A stretch of DNA of 40,724 bases from an uncultured Moraxella sp. (GCA_943908405.1 CALTTE010000008.1:1-40724); one strand, 5' to 3'; positions 8,406-17,045 are shown, counted from the first letter of the stretch. Notes: generated by a model from the sequence alone, not told the origin. Numbers and translations are program-made.

Positions 8406-9296
8406 TTAATACCACCCCAAAAACCCAAGCCAATACCAGCCAAAAGCAAACACCGGCAAGGCCGACAGCTGGCTATCAATTCTGTCTAATACCCCGCCAT
8501 GTCCTGGCAAAATCCGCCCAGAGTCTTTGACCCCCGCCTCACGCTTGAGCATTGATTCAAACAAATCACCAAATACCGACACCACAATCGTCATCAGCGA
8601 CAACACCAAAAACGCCAATGACGCTTGCCAGTTGGACACGCCCACCAGTACCGTTGTAACAACTGCCACCATCGCCCCAATCACCAAGCCACCAAGCAAC
8701 CCTTCAATGCTTTTATTGGGTGAGACTTTGGGGGATAATTTACGCTTGCCCCACGTTTTGCCGACAAAATACGCCCCACTATCAGCACACCACACCAGCA
8801 AAAACACATACAAAAGCCACCACGGCGACACCTGCCACAAAAACAGCATTGACAAGGCCGTCGCCCCCAATAACACCCAGCCAATCACCGCCAACAACGG
8901 ATTGTGCCACTGGCTGACTTTTTCGGGATAATTAACCACATAACGGATTAAAAACAACCAAAGCACGCTCGCCACCCCACTCATCGCCACCCACAGCGTG
9001 GGATAAGCATACAAAACAACCAGCGTTGATACCATCACTGCCCCTGCATAAATAAACGCAAAGGGGCGGTTGGTACTTTGATTGGCATTTGGATTTGTGC
9101 TTGGGGTATTGGATTTAAGTTCATTAGATTTATTGTTAAAGCCAACTTGCATTGGCACAAGTTTGCCCCATTCATAACCTGCCACCGCCATCATCACCGC
9201 AATCAGCCCTATCATCAAATAAGGCAATGGGCTGGCAAACAAAGCCAATGCCACAATAACTAACAGCACAAGGGCGGTTATAATACGTTGTCCCAC
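8406..9296 (-). CDS. cdsA: Phosphatidate cytidylyltransferase CdsA
   Basis: Makes CDP-diacylglycerol from phosphatidate and CTP, the entry point to all membrane phospholipids, in the inner membrane. 296 residues with about eight hydrophobic helices. The family signature is complete near the C-terminus: KREAGVKDSGRILPGHGG followed by VLDRIDS. A polar Asn/Ser-rich stretch (about residues 54-78) between early helices looks like a loop expansion. The GTG start at 9296 has a very strong ribosome site made of the G run of an A8G7 tract (9299-9313) that also overlaps the uppS stop. dxr follows with no gap. Confidence 0.95.
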   Translation of the reverse strand: MGQRIITALVLLVIVALALFASPLPYLMIGLIAVMMAVAGYEWGKLVPMQVGFNNKSNELKSNTPSTNPNANQSTNRPFAFIYAGAVMVSTLVVLYAYPTLWVAMSGVASVLWLFLIRYVVNYPEKVSQWHNPLLAVIGWVLLGATALSMLFLWQVSPWWLLYVFLLVWCADSGAYFVGKTWGKRKLSPKVSPNKSIEGLLGGLVIGAMVAVVTTVLVGVSNWQASLAFLVLSLMTIVVSVFGDLFESMLKREAGVKDSGRILPGHGGVLDRIDSQLSALPVFAFGWYWLGFLGWY

Positions 9297-9311
9297 TACC
9301 CCCCCTTTTTT

Positions 9312-10304
9312 TTATTTAAGCGTTGGCTTATTTGTGTGATTATCAGCGTTATAGGCTTGATGATTAACCTCACCACTGTTTTTACCACTGTCTTTTTTAC
9401 CGCCATCTTTTTTGCTGTCTTTATGGTCATTTGCTTTATGGTTGTTTGACGGTGTTGGTGGATTTTTATGGGTTGGCGATGACAGTTTTAATTGTTCTGA
9501 GGTTTTACCAAAGCGACGTTCTCGCTTGGCAAACTCTGCCATCATTTGCTCAAGCTCCTTTGGGTCAAAATCTGGCCACAGCGTATCGGTAAAAAAAAGC
9601 TCAGCATAAGCCGCTTGCCACAACAAAAAATTGGACAATCGCCACTCCCCTCCTGTACGAATGAGCATATCAACCTCAGGCAAATCCGCCAATGCCAAAA
9701 ACGATGCCACCGTATCGCTATCAATGTCATTAGGATCAAGCATACCCATTGCTACTTTTTGGGCAATGTGTTTGGCCGCCTGAACCATATCAAGCCGTCC
9801 TCCATAACCAATGGCAATAACCAACGTCATCGCCTGAAAATGAGCGGTTTTTGCTTCAGCGTCTGCCATTAGCGTTTGTAATTTATTGCCAAGATTTTGC
9901 CTATCGCCAATAAAACGCAAGCGAATGCCGTATTCGTGCATACGCACCATTTGCTCATAAATCGTATTTTCAAGCAACGTCATCAAAAATTCAATTTCAG
10001 CTTGTGGTCTTGCCCAGTTTTCTGATGAAAAGGCAAACACCGTCAATACTTGCACCCCCTTATCCAAACAAAACCGAACAATGGGGTCAAGGGCGTCCTT
10101 GCCTTTGCTATGCCCAAGCCCAGTTTGTAAACCGTGGCGTTTGGCATAGCGATTATTGCCGTCCATCACAATAGCAAGATGCTTTGGTACAATGGCACTT
10201 GGCAAAATATCACTTGGTGCAATAGTCTTTGATACAACGGTCTTTGATGCCATAGTGTTTGGGTGAGTGTCCAAATGGGATACGTTCATTGCGATATCCA
10301 ACAT
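9312..10304 (-). CDS. uppS: Undecaprenyl diphosphate synthase UppS with extended tails
   Basis: Cis-prenyltransferase that makes the C55 lipid carrier for peptidoglycan and surface glycans. 330 residues compared with about 250 in relatives. The core starts at HLAIVMDGNNRYAKRHG (catalytic Asp in MDGN) and continues through FAFSSENWARP to TGGEWRLSNFLLWQAAYAEL. An N-terminal extension of about 42 residues is made of five-residue repeats (SKTVV, SKTIA, PSDIL, PSAIV) from a 15-bp array. The C-terminal tail of about 55 residues is low-complexity Lys/Asn/His/Asp/Gly. ATG at 10304; a later in-frame start (M6 or M18) is possible. Confidence 0.94.
   Translation of the reverse strand: MLDIAMNVSHLDTHPNTMASKTVVSKTIAPSDILPSAIVPKHLAIVMDGNNRYAKRHGLQTGLGHSKGKDALDPIVRFCLDKGVQVLTVFAFSSENWARPQAEIEFLMTLLENTIYEQMVRMHEYGIRLRFIGDRQNLGNKLQTLMADAEAKTAHFQAMTLVIAIGYGGRLDMVQAAKHIAQKVAMGMLDPNDIDSDTVASFLALADLPEVDMLIRTGGEWRLSNFLLWQAAYAELFFTDTLWPDFDPKELEQMMAEFAKRERRFGKTSEQLKLSSPTHKNPPTPSNNHKANDHKDSKKDGGKKDSGKNSGEVNHQAYNADNHTNKPTLK
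10189..10263. repeat. 15-bp tandem repeat array in 5-prime end of uppS
   Basis: Five degenerate 15-bp units (borders 10189, 10204, 10219, 10234, 10249; plus-strand consensus close to RCAATRGTCTTTGAT). They encode the pentapeptide-periodic N-terminal extension of UppS. Confidence 0.85.
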
Positions 10305-10321
10305 TATTTAAATTACAACAT

Positions 10322-10876
10322 CTAAACTTCCATCAGCTCAGATTCTTTTTTGGCAAGGCGTGTATCAATGGTTTTGATAAATTCATCAGTCAATTTTTGA
10401 ATATCATCAGAAGCACGACGTTCATCGTCTTCAGAAATTTGCTTATCTTTGACCAAGTCTTTAATGTCTGAGAGCATATCACGGCGAATATTTCGCACCG
10501 AAACACGCGAGCTTTCTGCTTCACTTTTTGCCAATTTTTGCATATCACGGCGAGTCTCCTCGGTGAGTGCTGGCATTGGCACCCGAATCACGTCAGCACT
10601 CATTGGATTTAACCCCAAATCCGCCTCACGAATGGCTTTATCCACCGCCTGCACCATTGTACGGTCAAAAGGCTGTACCAACAGCGTGCGAGCATCTTCT
10701 ACATTGACACTGGCAACTTGGTTTAAGGGCGTTGGACTGCCATAATAATCCACCATCACCCCCGACAAAATCCCAGGGTGAGCCCGTCCTGTGCGTAACT
10801 TGGCAAATGCTCCCTCTAACGCCTCCAAGGCTTTTTCCATACGGGCTTTGCCATCTAATTTAATTGCATTAATCAT
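10322..10876 (-). CDS. frr: Ribosome recycling factor
   Basis: Acts with EF-G to split the post-termination ribosome. 184 residues, standard length (185 in E. coli). Conserved blocks are visible: KLRTGRAHPGIL, VEDARTLLVQPFD, DLGLNPMSADVIRVPMPALT and VRNIRRDMLSDIK, with an all-helical three-helix bundle interrupted by the beta domain. It lies between pyrH (191-base gap) and uppS (17-base gap), the classic order. ATG at 10876. Confidence 0.97.
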   Translation of the reverse strand: MINAIKLDGKARMEKALEALEGAFAKLRTGRAHPGILSGVMVDYYGSPTPLNQVASVNVEDARTLLVQPFDRTMVQAVDKAIREADLGLNPMSADVIRVPMPALTEETRRDMQKLAKSEAESSRVSVRNIRRDMLSDIKDLVKDKQISEDDERRASDDIQKLTDEFIKTIDTRLAKKESELMEV

Positions 10877-11067
10877 TGTCTACTCCCAAATCAAAACTGT
10901 TTATCAGCATTGGGTAGTTTAATCGTTTTTTCAACCATTAACCACCACCGCTATTATTTAGACCAATTATTTAGACCACTTTTTTAACTTACTTGCATTG
11001 AGTTTACTCATGCTTCATTATCCAAACTTAAGCAAAAACCAAATTTAAGCTAAGTTCTTAAGCCAAG

Positions 11068-11793
11068 CTAATGAAACACCCTTGTGCCTTCATTCTCTCC
11101 CATCACCACATTTAATAAGGCGTTGGGCTTATTCATATCAAACACACACAAAGGCACGTTATGTTCACGGCACAAGGCAATGGCGGTCAAGTCCATCACC
11201 CCAAGCTTTCGCTCTAGCACCTCATCAAAGCTTAAGCTGTCATATTTAACGGCATCACTATGGGTGCTTGGGTCTTTGTCATACACGCCATCTACTTTGG
11301 TCGCCTTTAAAATAAGCCCTGCTTCAATTTCAATACCACGCAAACACGCCGCCGTATCAGTGGTAAAAAACGGATTGCCCGTCCCTGCCACAAAAATACA
11401 CACCTCGCCTTGCTTTAAATACCTTACTGCATTGCGACTGCTATAAGATTCGGTTACCTCACCGATGGGCAATGCTGACATCAGTCGGGTTTTGATATTA
11501 CGTCGCTCTAGTGCATCTCGCATTGCCAGCCCATTCATCACCGTGGCAAGCATTCCCATTTGGTCGCCAGTCACTCGCCCAACCAGCCCCTCTTTTTGTA
11601 GCTGACTGCCCCGATACAAATTACCACCACCGACCACAATACCCACTTGCACCCCAAGCCCACGCAAATGGGCAATGGATAGGCTCATTTGGTCCAGTAC
11701 AGCAGCATCAATACCCATACCACGCCCGCCAGCCAACGCCTCGCCAGAGAGCTTTAATAAAATTCGTGAAAATTGCGGATTTTTATCAGACAT
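11068..11793 (-). CDS. pyrH: UMP kinase PyrH
   Basis: Phosphorylates UMP to UDP in pyrimidine nucleotide synthesis; cytoplasmic hexamer of the amino-acid-kinase fold. 241 residues, same as E. coli. Motifs: LLKLSGEALAGGRGMGID at the N-terminus, GIVVGGGNLYRG, and GTGNPFFTTDTAACLRGIEI with the UMP-binding DTAA. It is the first gene of the envelope cluster here; the usual upstream rpsB-tsf pair is absent and a PepSY-like gene lies upstream instead. ATG at 11793. Confidence 0.97.
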   Translation of the reverse strand: MSDKNPQFSRILLKLSGEALAGGRGMGIDAAVLDQMSLSIAHLRGLGVQVGIVVGGGNLYRGSQLQKEGLVGRVTGDQMGMLATVMNGLAMRDALERRNIKTRLMSALPIGEVTESYSSRNAVRYLKQGEVCIFVAGTGNPFFTTDTAACLRGIEIEAGLILKATKVDGVYDKDPSTHSDAVKYDSLSFDEVLERKLGVMDLTAIALCREHNVPLCVFDMNKPNALLNVVMGENEGTRVFH

Positions 11794-11922
11794 AACACAC
11801 CCAAAAGATGGCTTAAGTTGGGGTATTGTAACACAGTTTTTGATGATTTTTAAGCAAATAAGCCCATCATTAAAATCCCCAGAGACAATCCTTCAAAAAC
11901 CCAAAGCTCATTTTAAAACATC

Positions 11923-12273
11923 TTACAAACGTTTTTCGCTAATGACCTTAAAAGAAGGATAATGTAGTTTGACCACATAACGATGACCGCCACGTTCAGC
12001 GGTAACATACAGATAAAAATTCTTGGTACTATGAGTCTTGCTGTGCTTATCTTGGGCAATTTGTACAACAATAATACGATAACCACGGCGATTTAATATC
12101 TCATTGGCTTTTTGGTAAATTTCACTGTCTAAGGCAAACTGCTTGCTGTCGTATTGATCATTGATACTGGTTGCTATTGAGTTCCTACTCAAGGCGTGCT
12201 GATTTAAATAAGGTTTTGCCACCACACTGCCCCACCCCAATACCAATAAACACACCAAAAACCGCCTAAACAC
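11923..12273 (-). CDS. Small exported PepSY-like protein
   Basis: 116 residues. The N-terminal signal peptide (MFRRFLVCLLVLGWGSVVAK) has a hydrophobic core and a likely cut after VVA. The mature part resembles a single PepSY-type alpha/beta module: a helix with NEILNRRGYRIIVVQI, then strands ending in HRYVVKLHYPSFKVISE. The same pattern occurs in the protein at 12787-13092 (HQYDIVLSYPELKIIKE), so the two look like diverged paralogues. PepSY modules are often periplasmic and linked to protease inhibition, but no substrate can be inferred. GTG start at 12273 with an excellent GGAGG ribosome site five bases before it. Confidence 0.8.
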   Translation of the reverse strand: MFRRFLVCLLVLGWGSVVAKPYLNQHALSRNSIATSINDQYDSKQFALDSEIYQKANEILNRRGYRIIVVQIAQDKHSKTHSTKNFYLYVTAERGGHRYVVKLHYPSFKVISEKRL

Positions 12274-12786
12274 AATACCCTCCTTTTATATAAATCAAAT
12301 AAAAATCAATGGCTTTATTCAATTAAAATATTCATTAACAGTAAATATAAATCATTTAATTAAATCGTCAAAAATAGTCGCTTAGTTATTCTGCTTGACT
12401 TTTAATAATTGGTTTATTCAATCAACTGTCTTATTTTTTACTAACACTTAGCAGTAAAACTTGAGTTATTGTTTTTTTAAACAGAAAAATAAATTACAGA
12501 TAAATATACAAATTAATAGCTTGCATTGGACTACGATAACAAAATAATCCCAATAAATAAAATACCAACACCCAAACACCCACTGGGTAATGACATTTTA
12601 TAACACAAATAGAACAAAAAATAATGCAAACATCCATTGAACCACATCGCATTAACAAAAAAAAGAGATATGATATACACCATATCTCCTATTTCAATCA
12701 CCGCCAATTAAACTACAGCTTTTTAAGTTAAGAAGCTTTAAGTTGAGCTTTGTTAGACAATTTTTGGCATTACCCAAAAAAATAGC
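12274..12786. other. Non-coding AT-rich region between two PepSY-like genes
   Basis: No gene is supported in these 513 bases. It holds the leader of the downstream gene and, near 12653-12688, the terminator of the upstream PepSY-like gene. The rest is very AT-rich with no clear repeat. Confidence 0.6.
12653..12688 (-). terminator. Rho-independent terminator of PepSY-like gene
   Basis: On the minus strand, an 8-bp perfect stem (CATATCTC / GAGATATG at 12665-12672 and 12681-12688) with an 8-base loop is followed by a run of eight or more T. It sits about 100 bases after the stop of the gene at 12787-13092. Confidence 0.8.
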
Positions 12787-13092
12787 TTAAAAATCCACAC
12801 GCTCTTTGATAATTTTTAGCTCTGGATAAGACAGCACAATGTCGTATTGGTGATTATTTTTAATGGCTTCTACTTCAAATACAGGCTGACCACGATAGTC
12901 ATCAACATCAATATCGGTTACTTGGTAGCCACGAGCAGTCAGCATTGAGATGGCTTTTTGGCGGTTGGCTTGATAATTCACATCATTATAAGCTCTTGCC
13001 TCAATGCTACCAGCAAAGGCAGTGGTGCTTAAAAAAGACGCAGGGGCAATAACAGCGACAGCCAATAAAGCAGCAAATAGATTGCGTTTCAT
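12787..13092 (-). CDS. Small exported PepSY-like protein
   Basis: 101 residues from the ATG at 13092, which has GGAG eight bases upstream; a longer open frame reaching 13182 runs through the promoter and is not used. Signal peptide MKRNLFAALLAVAVIAPASF with a likely cut after AFA. The mature protein has one PepSY-like module: helix with QKAISMLTARGYQVTDIDVDD, then strands PVFEVEAI and YDIVLSYPELKIIKE. It is the better-formed of two tandem paralogues (the other is 11923-12273). It has its own promoter and terminator, so it is monocistronic. Periplasmic; role unknown. Confidence 0.85.
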   Translation of the reverse strand: MKRNLFAALLAVAVIAPASFLSTTAFAGSIEARAYNDVNYQANRQKAISMLTARGYQVTDIDVDDYRGQPVFEVEAIKNNHQYDIVLSYPELKIIKERVDF

Positions 13093-13144
13093 ACAATTCT
13101 CCATAATTAAAAAATTAAACAACATCCAACATCGGACGGTAAAA

Positions 13145-13172
13145 ATTATAGCAAAAAATTCTTCAAAAACAA
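13145..13172 (-). promoter_or_regulatory. Promoter of PepSY-like gene
   Basis: Minus strand: -35 TTGTTT (13167-13172), 16-base spacer, -10 TATAAT (13145-13150) preceded by TGC, an extended -10. The ATG at 13092 is about 50 bases downstream. The consensus -10 argues that translation cannot start at the upstream in-frame codon at 13182. Confidence 0.75.
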
Positions 13173-13341
13173 GCAAACTCACATATCACCCTAAATCTGT
13201 TACGCTTGTTTACTTTAAATAATATCGTAACTTAATTTGTTACTTTTTTTATGGCTTGCATTATGATTTGTTGTACTGCCCGTTACTATTGATTTGGTTT
13301 TATTTACTCAATAGATTAAACATTAAAACCAAATACCGCCA

Positions 13342-13383
13342 GTTATCAAACTGTTGTTATAAAACTGTTGTTATCAAACTGCT
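13342..13383. repeat. 14-bp tandem repeat downstream of rimO
   Basis: Three copies of GTTATCAAACTGTT (13342, 13356, 13370), each differing by one base or less. They lie in the roughly 370-base non-coding stretch between the PepSY-like gene and rimO. Nothing else clear is seen there apart from the promoter at 13145 and the rimO-end duplication at 13437. Confidence 0.85.
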
Positions 13384-13436
13384 GTTAAGCTAGTAATGGC
13401 TGTTGATTGCAATTTTAAGCCAATGTATTTGCTAAT

Positions 13437-13488
13437 ATTAAACCAAGTTAAAACTGGCAAATATTAGACCAAATTAAAACTGGCAAAT
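13437..13488. repeat. 26-bp tandem duplication of the rimO 3-prime end
   Basis: Copy 13463-13488 holds the last codons and stop of rimO; copy 13437-13462 is a near-identical duplicate (three mismatches) just beyond the stop. The duplicate has no coding role. Confidence 0.85.
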
Positions 13489-15005
13489 AAATCGTATTCG
13501 CTTGCTTCATCAATCACCACCGTCATAAAATTGCCCACCGCCACGCTAGCATCAATATTGTCTACATAGACGTGTCCATCAATGTCTGGGGCGTCGGCAT
13601 AGCTACGACAAATAGCAATATTTTCGTCCAAATCCAACTCATCCACCAACACAGTTAATGTTTTGCCCACTTTTTCTTGTAATTTGTCGGCAGAGATTTG
13701 CTGTTGTAACGCCATTAGTCGTTCATAGCGGTCTTGCTTTATCGTCTCTGGTACAGGGTTCGGCAACTCATTGGCCGCCGCCCCGTCAATCTCAGAATAA
13801 GTAAATGCCCCCACACGGTCAAGGCGGGCTTTTTTTAGCCAATCTAACAAATACAAAAAGTCGTCTTCTGTTTCTTCAGGAAAGCCCACTACAAAGGTTG
13901 AGCGAATGACAATGTCAGCATTGATAGACCGCCATACCGCAATACGTTCTAGCACATTTTCGCTCATTGCAGGGCGTTTCATTAACTTTAAAATTTTGGG
14001 GCTGGCGTGCTGAAACGGAATGTCCAAATAAGGCAATAGCCCGCCCGTATCGCTTGGGCTTGCCATCAATGCCACCACCTTATCCACGTGCGGATAAGGG
14101 TATACATAATGCAATCTTACCCAAACACCTGCACGCCGTCCAAGCTCAGCCAAAGCAGCACACATATCAAAAAATTTGGATTTAATCGGCATACCGTCAA
14201 AAAATACCGTTTTGTATTTCAAATCCAGCCCATAAGCGGACGTATCTTGGCTAATAACCAACAATTCTTTGACCGATGACTTAGCAAGGGCGGTACATTC
14301 TTTTAGCACGTCATTGACAGGACGACTGACCAAATCGCCCCGCAATGACGGAATAATGCAAAAACTACAGCGATGATTACAGCCCTCAGAAATTTTGATA
14401 TAGGCATAATGCTTAGGTGTCAGTTTAATGCCAGCGTCGCCAATCAAATCAATTTTGGGGTCATAAGATTTAACACTCGGCTTGGGGACATAATGCGATA
14501 CCGCCGAGATGACCTCGCCATAAGCGTGAGCTCCAGTTACCGCAAGTACCGACGGGTGCATCGTGCGGATTTTGTCAGCGTCTTTGCCAAGACAGCCAGT
14601 TACAATGACCTTGCCGTTTTTGTTAATCGCCTCACCGATGGCGTCCAAGCTTTCTTGTACCGCTGATTCAATAAAACCACAGGTATTAACCACCACCAAA
14701 TCCGCTCCCTCATAATCTTGGGCAACGGCGTAGCCTTGGGCGGTCAATTCGGTAATAATCCGCTCACTGTCCACCAAGGCTTTGGGGCAACCAAGCGACA
14801 CAAAGCCAATTTTGGGTGCATAACCTACGTTGGTTACAGTGCCTACAACGTCTTGGACGGTTAGCTTAGCGGTATCGCCAAGGGTGCGATTTTGATTGTG
14901 GTTGGCTTGATGGTGATAAGCATTACTTTGCTCTGCTTTAGCATTAACGTTAATAATACTAGAGCTAAACGTGTTGGGATTAAAAATCTGTGGCTGGCTA
15001 GTCAT
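13464..15005 (-). CDS. rimO: Ribosomal protein S12 methylthiotransferase RimO
   Basis: Radical-SAM enzyme that adds a methylthio group to an Asp of ribosomal protein S12. The UPF0004 domain carries C73, C109 and C138 (GFVSLGCPKALVDSE, VVNTCGF, TGCLG). The radical-SAM CxxxCxxC motif is C209/C213/C216 in SEGCNHRCSFC, and a TRAM domain closes the protein. From the ATG at 15005 it is 513 residues; relatives are about 440. The excess is an N-terminal leader of about 64 residues rich in Asn, Gln and Ser before PKIGFVSLG, so a later start cannot be excluded. An upstream GTG at 15029 is also open. Divergent from pncA. Confidence 0.93.
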   Translation of the reverse strand: MTSQPQIFNPNTFSSSIINVNAKAEQSNAYHHQANHNQNRTLGDTAKLTVQDVVGTVTNVGYAPKIGFVSLGCPKALVDSERIITELTAQGYAVAQDYEGADLVVVNTCGFIESAVQESLDAIGEAINKNGKVIVTGCLGKDADKIRTMHPSVLAVTGAHAYGEVISAVSHYVPKPSVKSYDPKIDLIGDAGIKLTPKHYAYIKISEGCNHRCSFCIIPSLRGDLVSRPVNDVLKECTALAKSSVKELLVISQDTSAYGLDLKYKTVFFDGMPIKSKFFDMCAALAELGRRAGVWVRLHYVYPYPHVDKVVALMASPSDTGGLLPYLDIPFQHASPKILKLMKRPAMSENVLERIAVWRSINADIVIRSTFVVGFPEETEDDFLYLLDWLKKARLDRVGAFTYSEIDGAAANELPNPVPETIKQDRYERLMALQQQISADKLQEKVGKTLTVLVDELDLDENIAICRSYADAPDIDGHVYVDNIDASVAVGNFMTVVIDEASEYDLFASFNLV

Positions 15006-15090
15006 AAGAATAAACGTGGCTAAAAGCACCTATTTTAACACGATTTCAATTTAAGATAAATTAATTAAGAAACCACAATAAGATACTATA

Positions 15091-15120
15091 ACTAATATCG
15101 TAATAACTAATATCGTAATA
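15091..15120. repeat. 15-bp tandem duplication between rimO and pncA
   Basis: Two exact copies of ACTAATATCGTAATA (15091-15105 and 15106-15120) in the divergent intergenic region that must hold the promoters of rimO and pncA. Confidence 0.9.
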
Positions 15121-15192
15121 TTGGCGTAAAAATAAGTTTACTTTTGTGCCATAACTTGCTACTATTTTGCCACACGTTAATTGGTTTTGATA

Positions 15193-15855
15193 ATGACACT
15201 ACCTTTGATTACCCCAACCACGGCTTTGCTTGTTGTTGATGTCCAAAACGACTTTTGTCCCAATGGGGCGTTGGCAGTGCCAAGGGGTGATGAAATTATC
15301 CCCCTCATCAATCGGCTGATGCCCAATTTTGGCTGTGTGGCAATCACGCAAGATTACCACCCTGCTGGGCATATTTCTTTTGCCAGTAATCACGATTTGG
15401 CTGAATACAGCACCATCACCTTACCCTATGGTGAGCAAGTCTTGTGGCCAGACCATTGCATTCAAGGCACATTTGGGGCAAAACTACACGCTGATTTAAA
15501 TACCGATTTTGCCAAAATCATCATCAAAAAAGGTACAAGAAGCCACATTGACAGTTATTCAGCTTTTTTGGAAGCAGACGGCAAAACACCCACGGGACTG
15601 GCAGGCTATCTCAAAGAGAACAACATCAACCAAGTATTCATTACAGGGCTTGCCACCGATTTTTGCGTAGCGTGGACAGCGATGGACGCCCGTTTATTTG
15701 GCTTTGATACGTGGGTGATTGAAGACGCTTGCCGAGCCATTGATGTTAATGGCTCACTTGATGACGCTTGGCAACAAATGAACGCCTTAGGTATTCAAAA
15801 AATTGACAGCACCGCCTTACTCAACCAATTAGCCTCCCACCCATCATCAGCCTAA
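15193..15855 (+). CDS. pncA: Nicotinamidase PncA
   Basis: Hydrolyses nicotinamide to nicotinate and ammonia in NAD salvage; cytoplasmic isochorismatase-fold enzyme. 220 residues from the ATG at 15193 (a TTG four codons earlier is also open). The catalytic triad is visible: D16 in VVDVQNDF, a Lys at 112/113 in IIKKGT, and C158 in TGLATDFCV. The metal site is D54, H56 and H60 in TQDYHPAGH. No strong ribosome site is seen. It is followed after 64 bases by an unrelated exported protein. Confidence 0.94.
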   Translation: MTLPLITPTTALLVVDVQNDFCPNGALAVPRGDEIIPLINRLMPNFGCVAITQDYHPAGHISFASNHDLAEYSTITLPYGEQVLWPDHCIQGTFGAKLHADLNTDFAKIIIKKGTRSHIDSYSAFLEADGKTPTGLAGYLKENNINQVFITGLATDFCVAWTAMDARLFGFDTWVIEDACRAIDVNGSLDDAWQQMNALGIQKIDSTALLNQLASHPSSA

Positions 15856-15919
15856 CACGATTGGGATTAAATGACAAACAAGACAAAAACAACAAAAGAC
15901 AAAAAACAAAAGGACAGCA

Positions 15920-16474
15920 ATGAAAATTTATGATTTATTTGTCATTGGCACGCTAACAACAGCAGCTTTATTAACCCACACCGCCACCGCTTCTATGCCA
16001 TCATCTACCCCACCATCATTATTGAGCAGTCAAAGCACCTTTTTGGACAATCACCCTTATGCCGACATCATCACACAAGCAGAAATCAACGCCGACCCTA
16101 CCGCCCAAAAAGTGCTTATCCGTGCCAGACAAATGGTGGAATCAGGCGAGATTATCCAAGGGGGTTGCTGGAATTATCTCGATACGGCGTGGACAAGAGC
16201 AGGCATTGACCGCAAACGCCGTCAAGTCATCTTCAAAGGTGACATCAACAATCCACCCTACGCCAATCTTGACGACTTACAAGCAGGCGATTGGCTCTAT
16301 CACGTCAATTACAGTTATAATAACATAGAACACAGCGGTATGTTTATCGGTTGGTTAGACAAAGACAACGCCATTGGTATTACGCTAAGCTATGCTGGCG
16401 AACATCGAGGCGAGCCTGCCCGCTACAAAAGCTATGATTTGTCTGGTGTATATCAAATCACAAGAGCCAAATAA
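15920..16474 (+). CDS. Exported protein with NlpC/P60- or CHAP-like Cys/His arrangement
   Basis: 184 residues with a signal peptide (cut likely near ATAS, residue 25). After a Ser/Pro-rich linker and helix, C83 starts a helix in QGGCWNYLDTAWTRAGI. LQAGDWLYHVNY and H138 in EHSGMFIGWL follow, then a strand and polar turn. A Cys at a helix start followed by GDW and an H-S-G-strand is the arrangement of papain-like amidases of the NlpC/P60 or CHAP type, which cut peptidoglycan peptides. This is inference from fold pattern only; no family name was recognised. Ribosome site AAGGA before the ATG. A role as periplasmic cell-wall hydrolase or immunity-type protein is possible. Confidence 0.7.
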   Translation: MKIYDLFVIGTLTTAALLTHTATASMPSSTPPSLLSSQSTFLDNHPYADIITQAEINADPTAQKVLIRARQMVESGEIIQGGCWNYLDTAWTRAGIDRKRRQVIFKGDINNPPYANLDDLQAGDWLYHVNYSYNNIEHSGMFIGWLDKDNAIGITLSYAGEHRGEPARYKSYDLSGVYQITRAK

Positions 16475-16567
16475 ACATCACTATAAACCTACCAAACACC
16501 GCTTTTGATAAGCTGGATTGTTCATATTATTTCTTATTGGTTAATAATAAATCAACAAAAACATTAT

Positions 16568-16595
16568 TTATCAACTCAAAATTAACTGATATAAT
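16568..16595 (+). promoter_or_regulatory. Probable promoter of doxX-family gene
   Basis: -10 TATAAT at 16590-16595 with a weak -35 (TTATCA, 16568-16573) 16 bases upstream. The start codon is 31 bases further on. Confidence 0.5.
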
Positions 16596-16625
16596 TTGAG
16601 AAATTTTATAAAATGAGTAATAGCG

Positions 16626-17045
16626 ATGATTTATCCTTCCAATAATCCAAGAAACAATGACTTACAAAACAAAGTTTTGTCCATTTTACGCATTGTAACC
16701 GCCTATTCGTTTTTCTTGCACGGCACCGCCAAAGCCTTTGCTTTTCCCATTGACAATACCAACTATCTTGACTCTTATTTTTCAATGATGGGGGCGGCGA
16801 CTATCTTTGAGCTGGTCGGTGGTGTGCTATTGATGCTTGGGCTATTTACTCGCCCTGTGGCATTTGTGCTGTCAGGTATGATGGCGGTGGGTTATTTTAT
16901 GATGCACGCTTCATTATTCCCCCTTGCCAATGGTGGTGAGCCTGCGACTTTATATGCCTTTATCTTTTTGTATTTGGCGGTAGCTGGCGGTGGGGCTTGG
17001 TCGTTGGATAATTACATCAAAGGCAATAGCCCTACGTTAAAATAA
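16626..17045 (+). CDS. DoxX-family inner-membrane protein
   Basis: 139 residues with four hydrophobic helices. Family hallmarks: RIVTAYSFFLHGTAKAF in helix 1, FELVGGVLLMLGLFTRPVAF in helices 2-3 and a final FIFLYLAVAGGGAWSLDNY. DoxX-family proteins are small membrane proteins tied in some species to redox or thiol stress; the exact role here is unknown. No good Shine-Dalgarno precedes the ATG. A ten-codon open frame from 16613 overlaps the start. The end of the gene (with its stop) is partly duplicated downstream (17037-17065). Confidence 0.85.
   Translation: MIYPSNNPRNNDLQNKVLSILRIVTAYSFFLHGTAKAFAFPIDNTNYLDSYFSMMGAATIFELVGGVLLMLGLFTRPVAFVLSGMMAVGYFMMHASLFPLANGGEPATLYAFIFLYLAVAGGGAWSLDNYIKGNSPTLK

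Noticed and set aside
13093..13182. Thirty-residue extension of the second PepSY-like protein
   Set aside because: The extension runs through a consensus -10 and -35; the signal peptide starts cleanly at the ATG at 13092.
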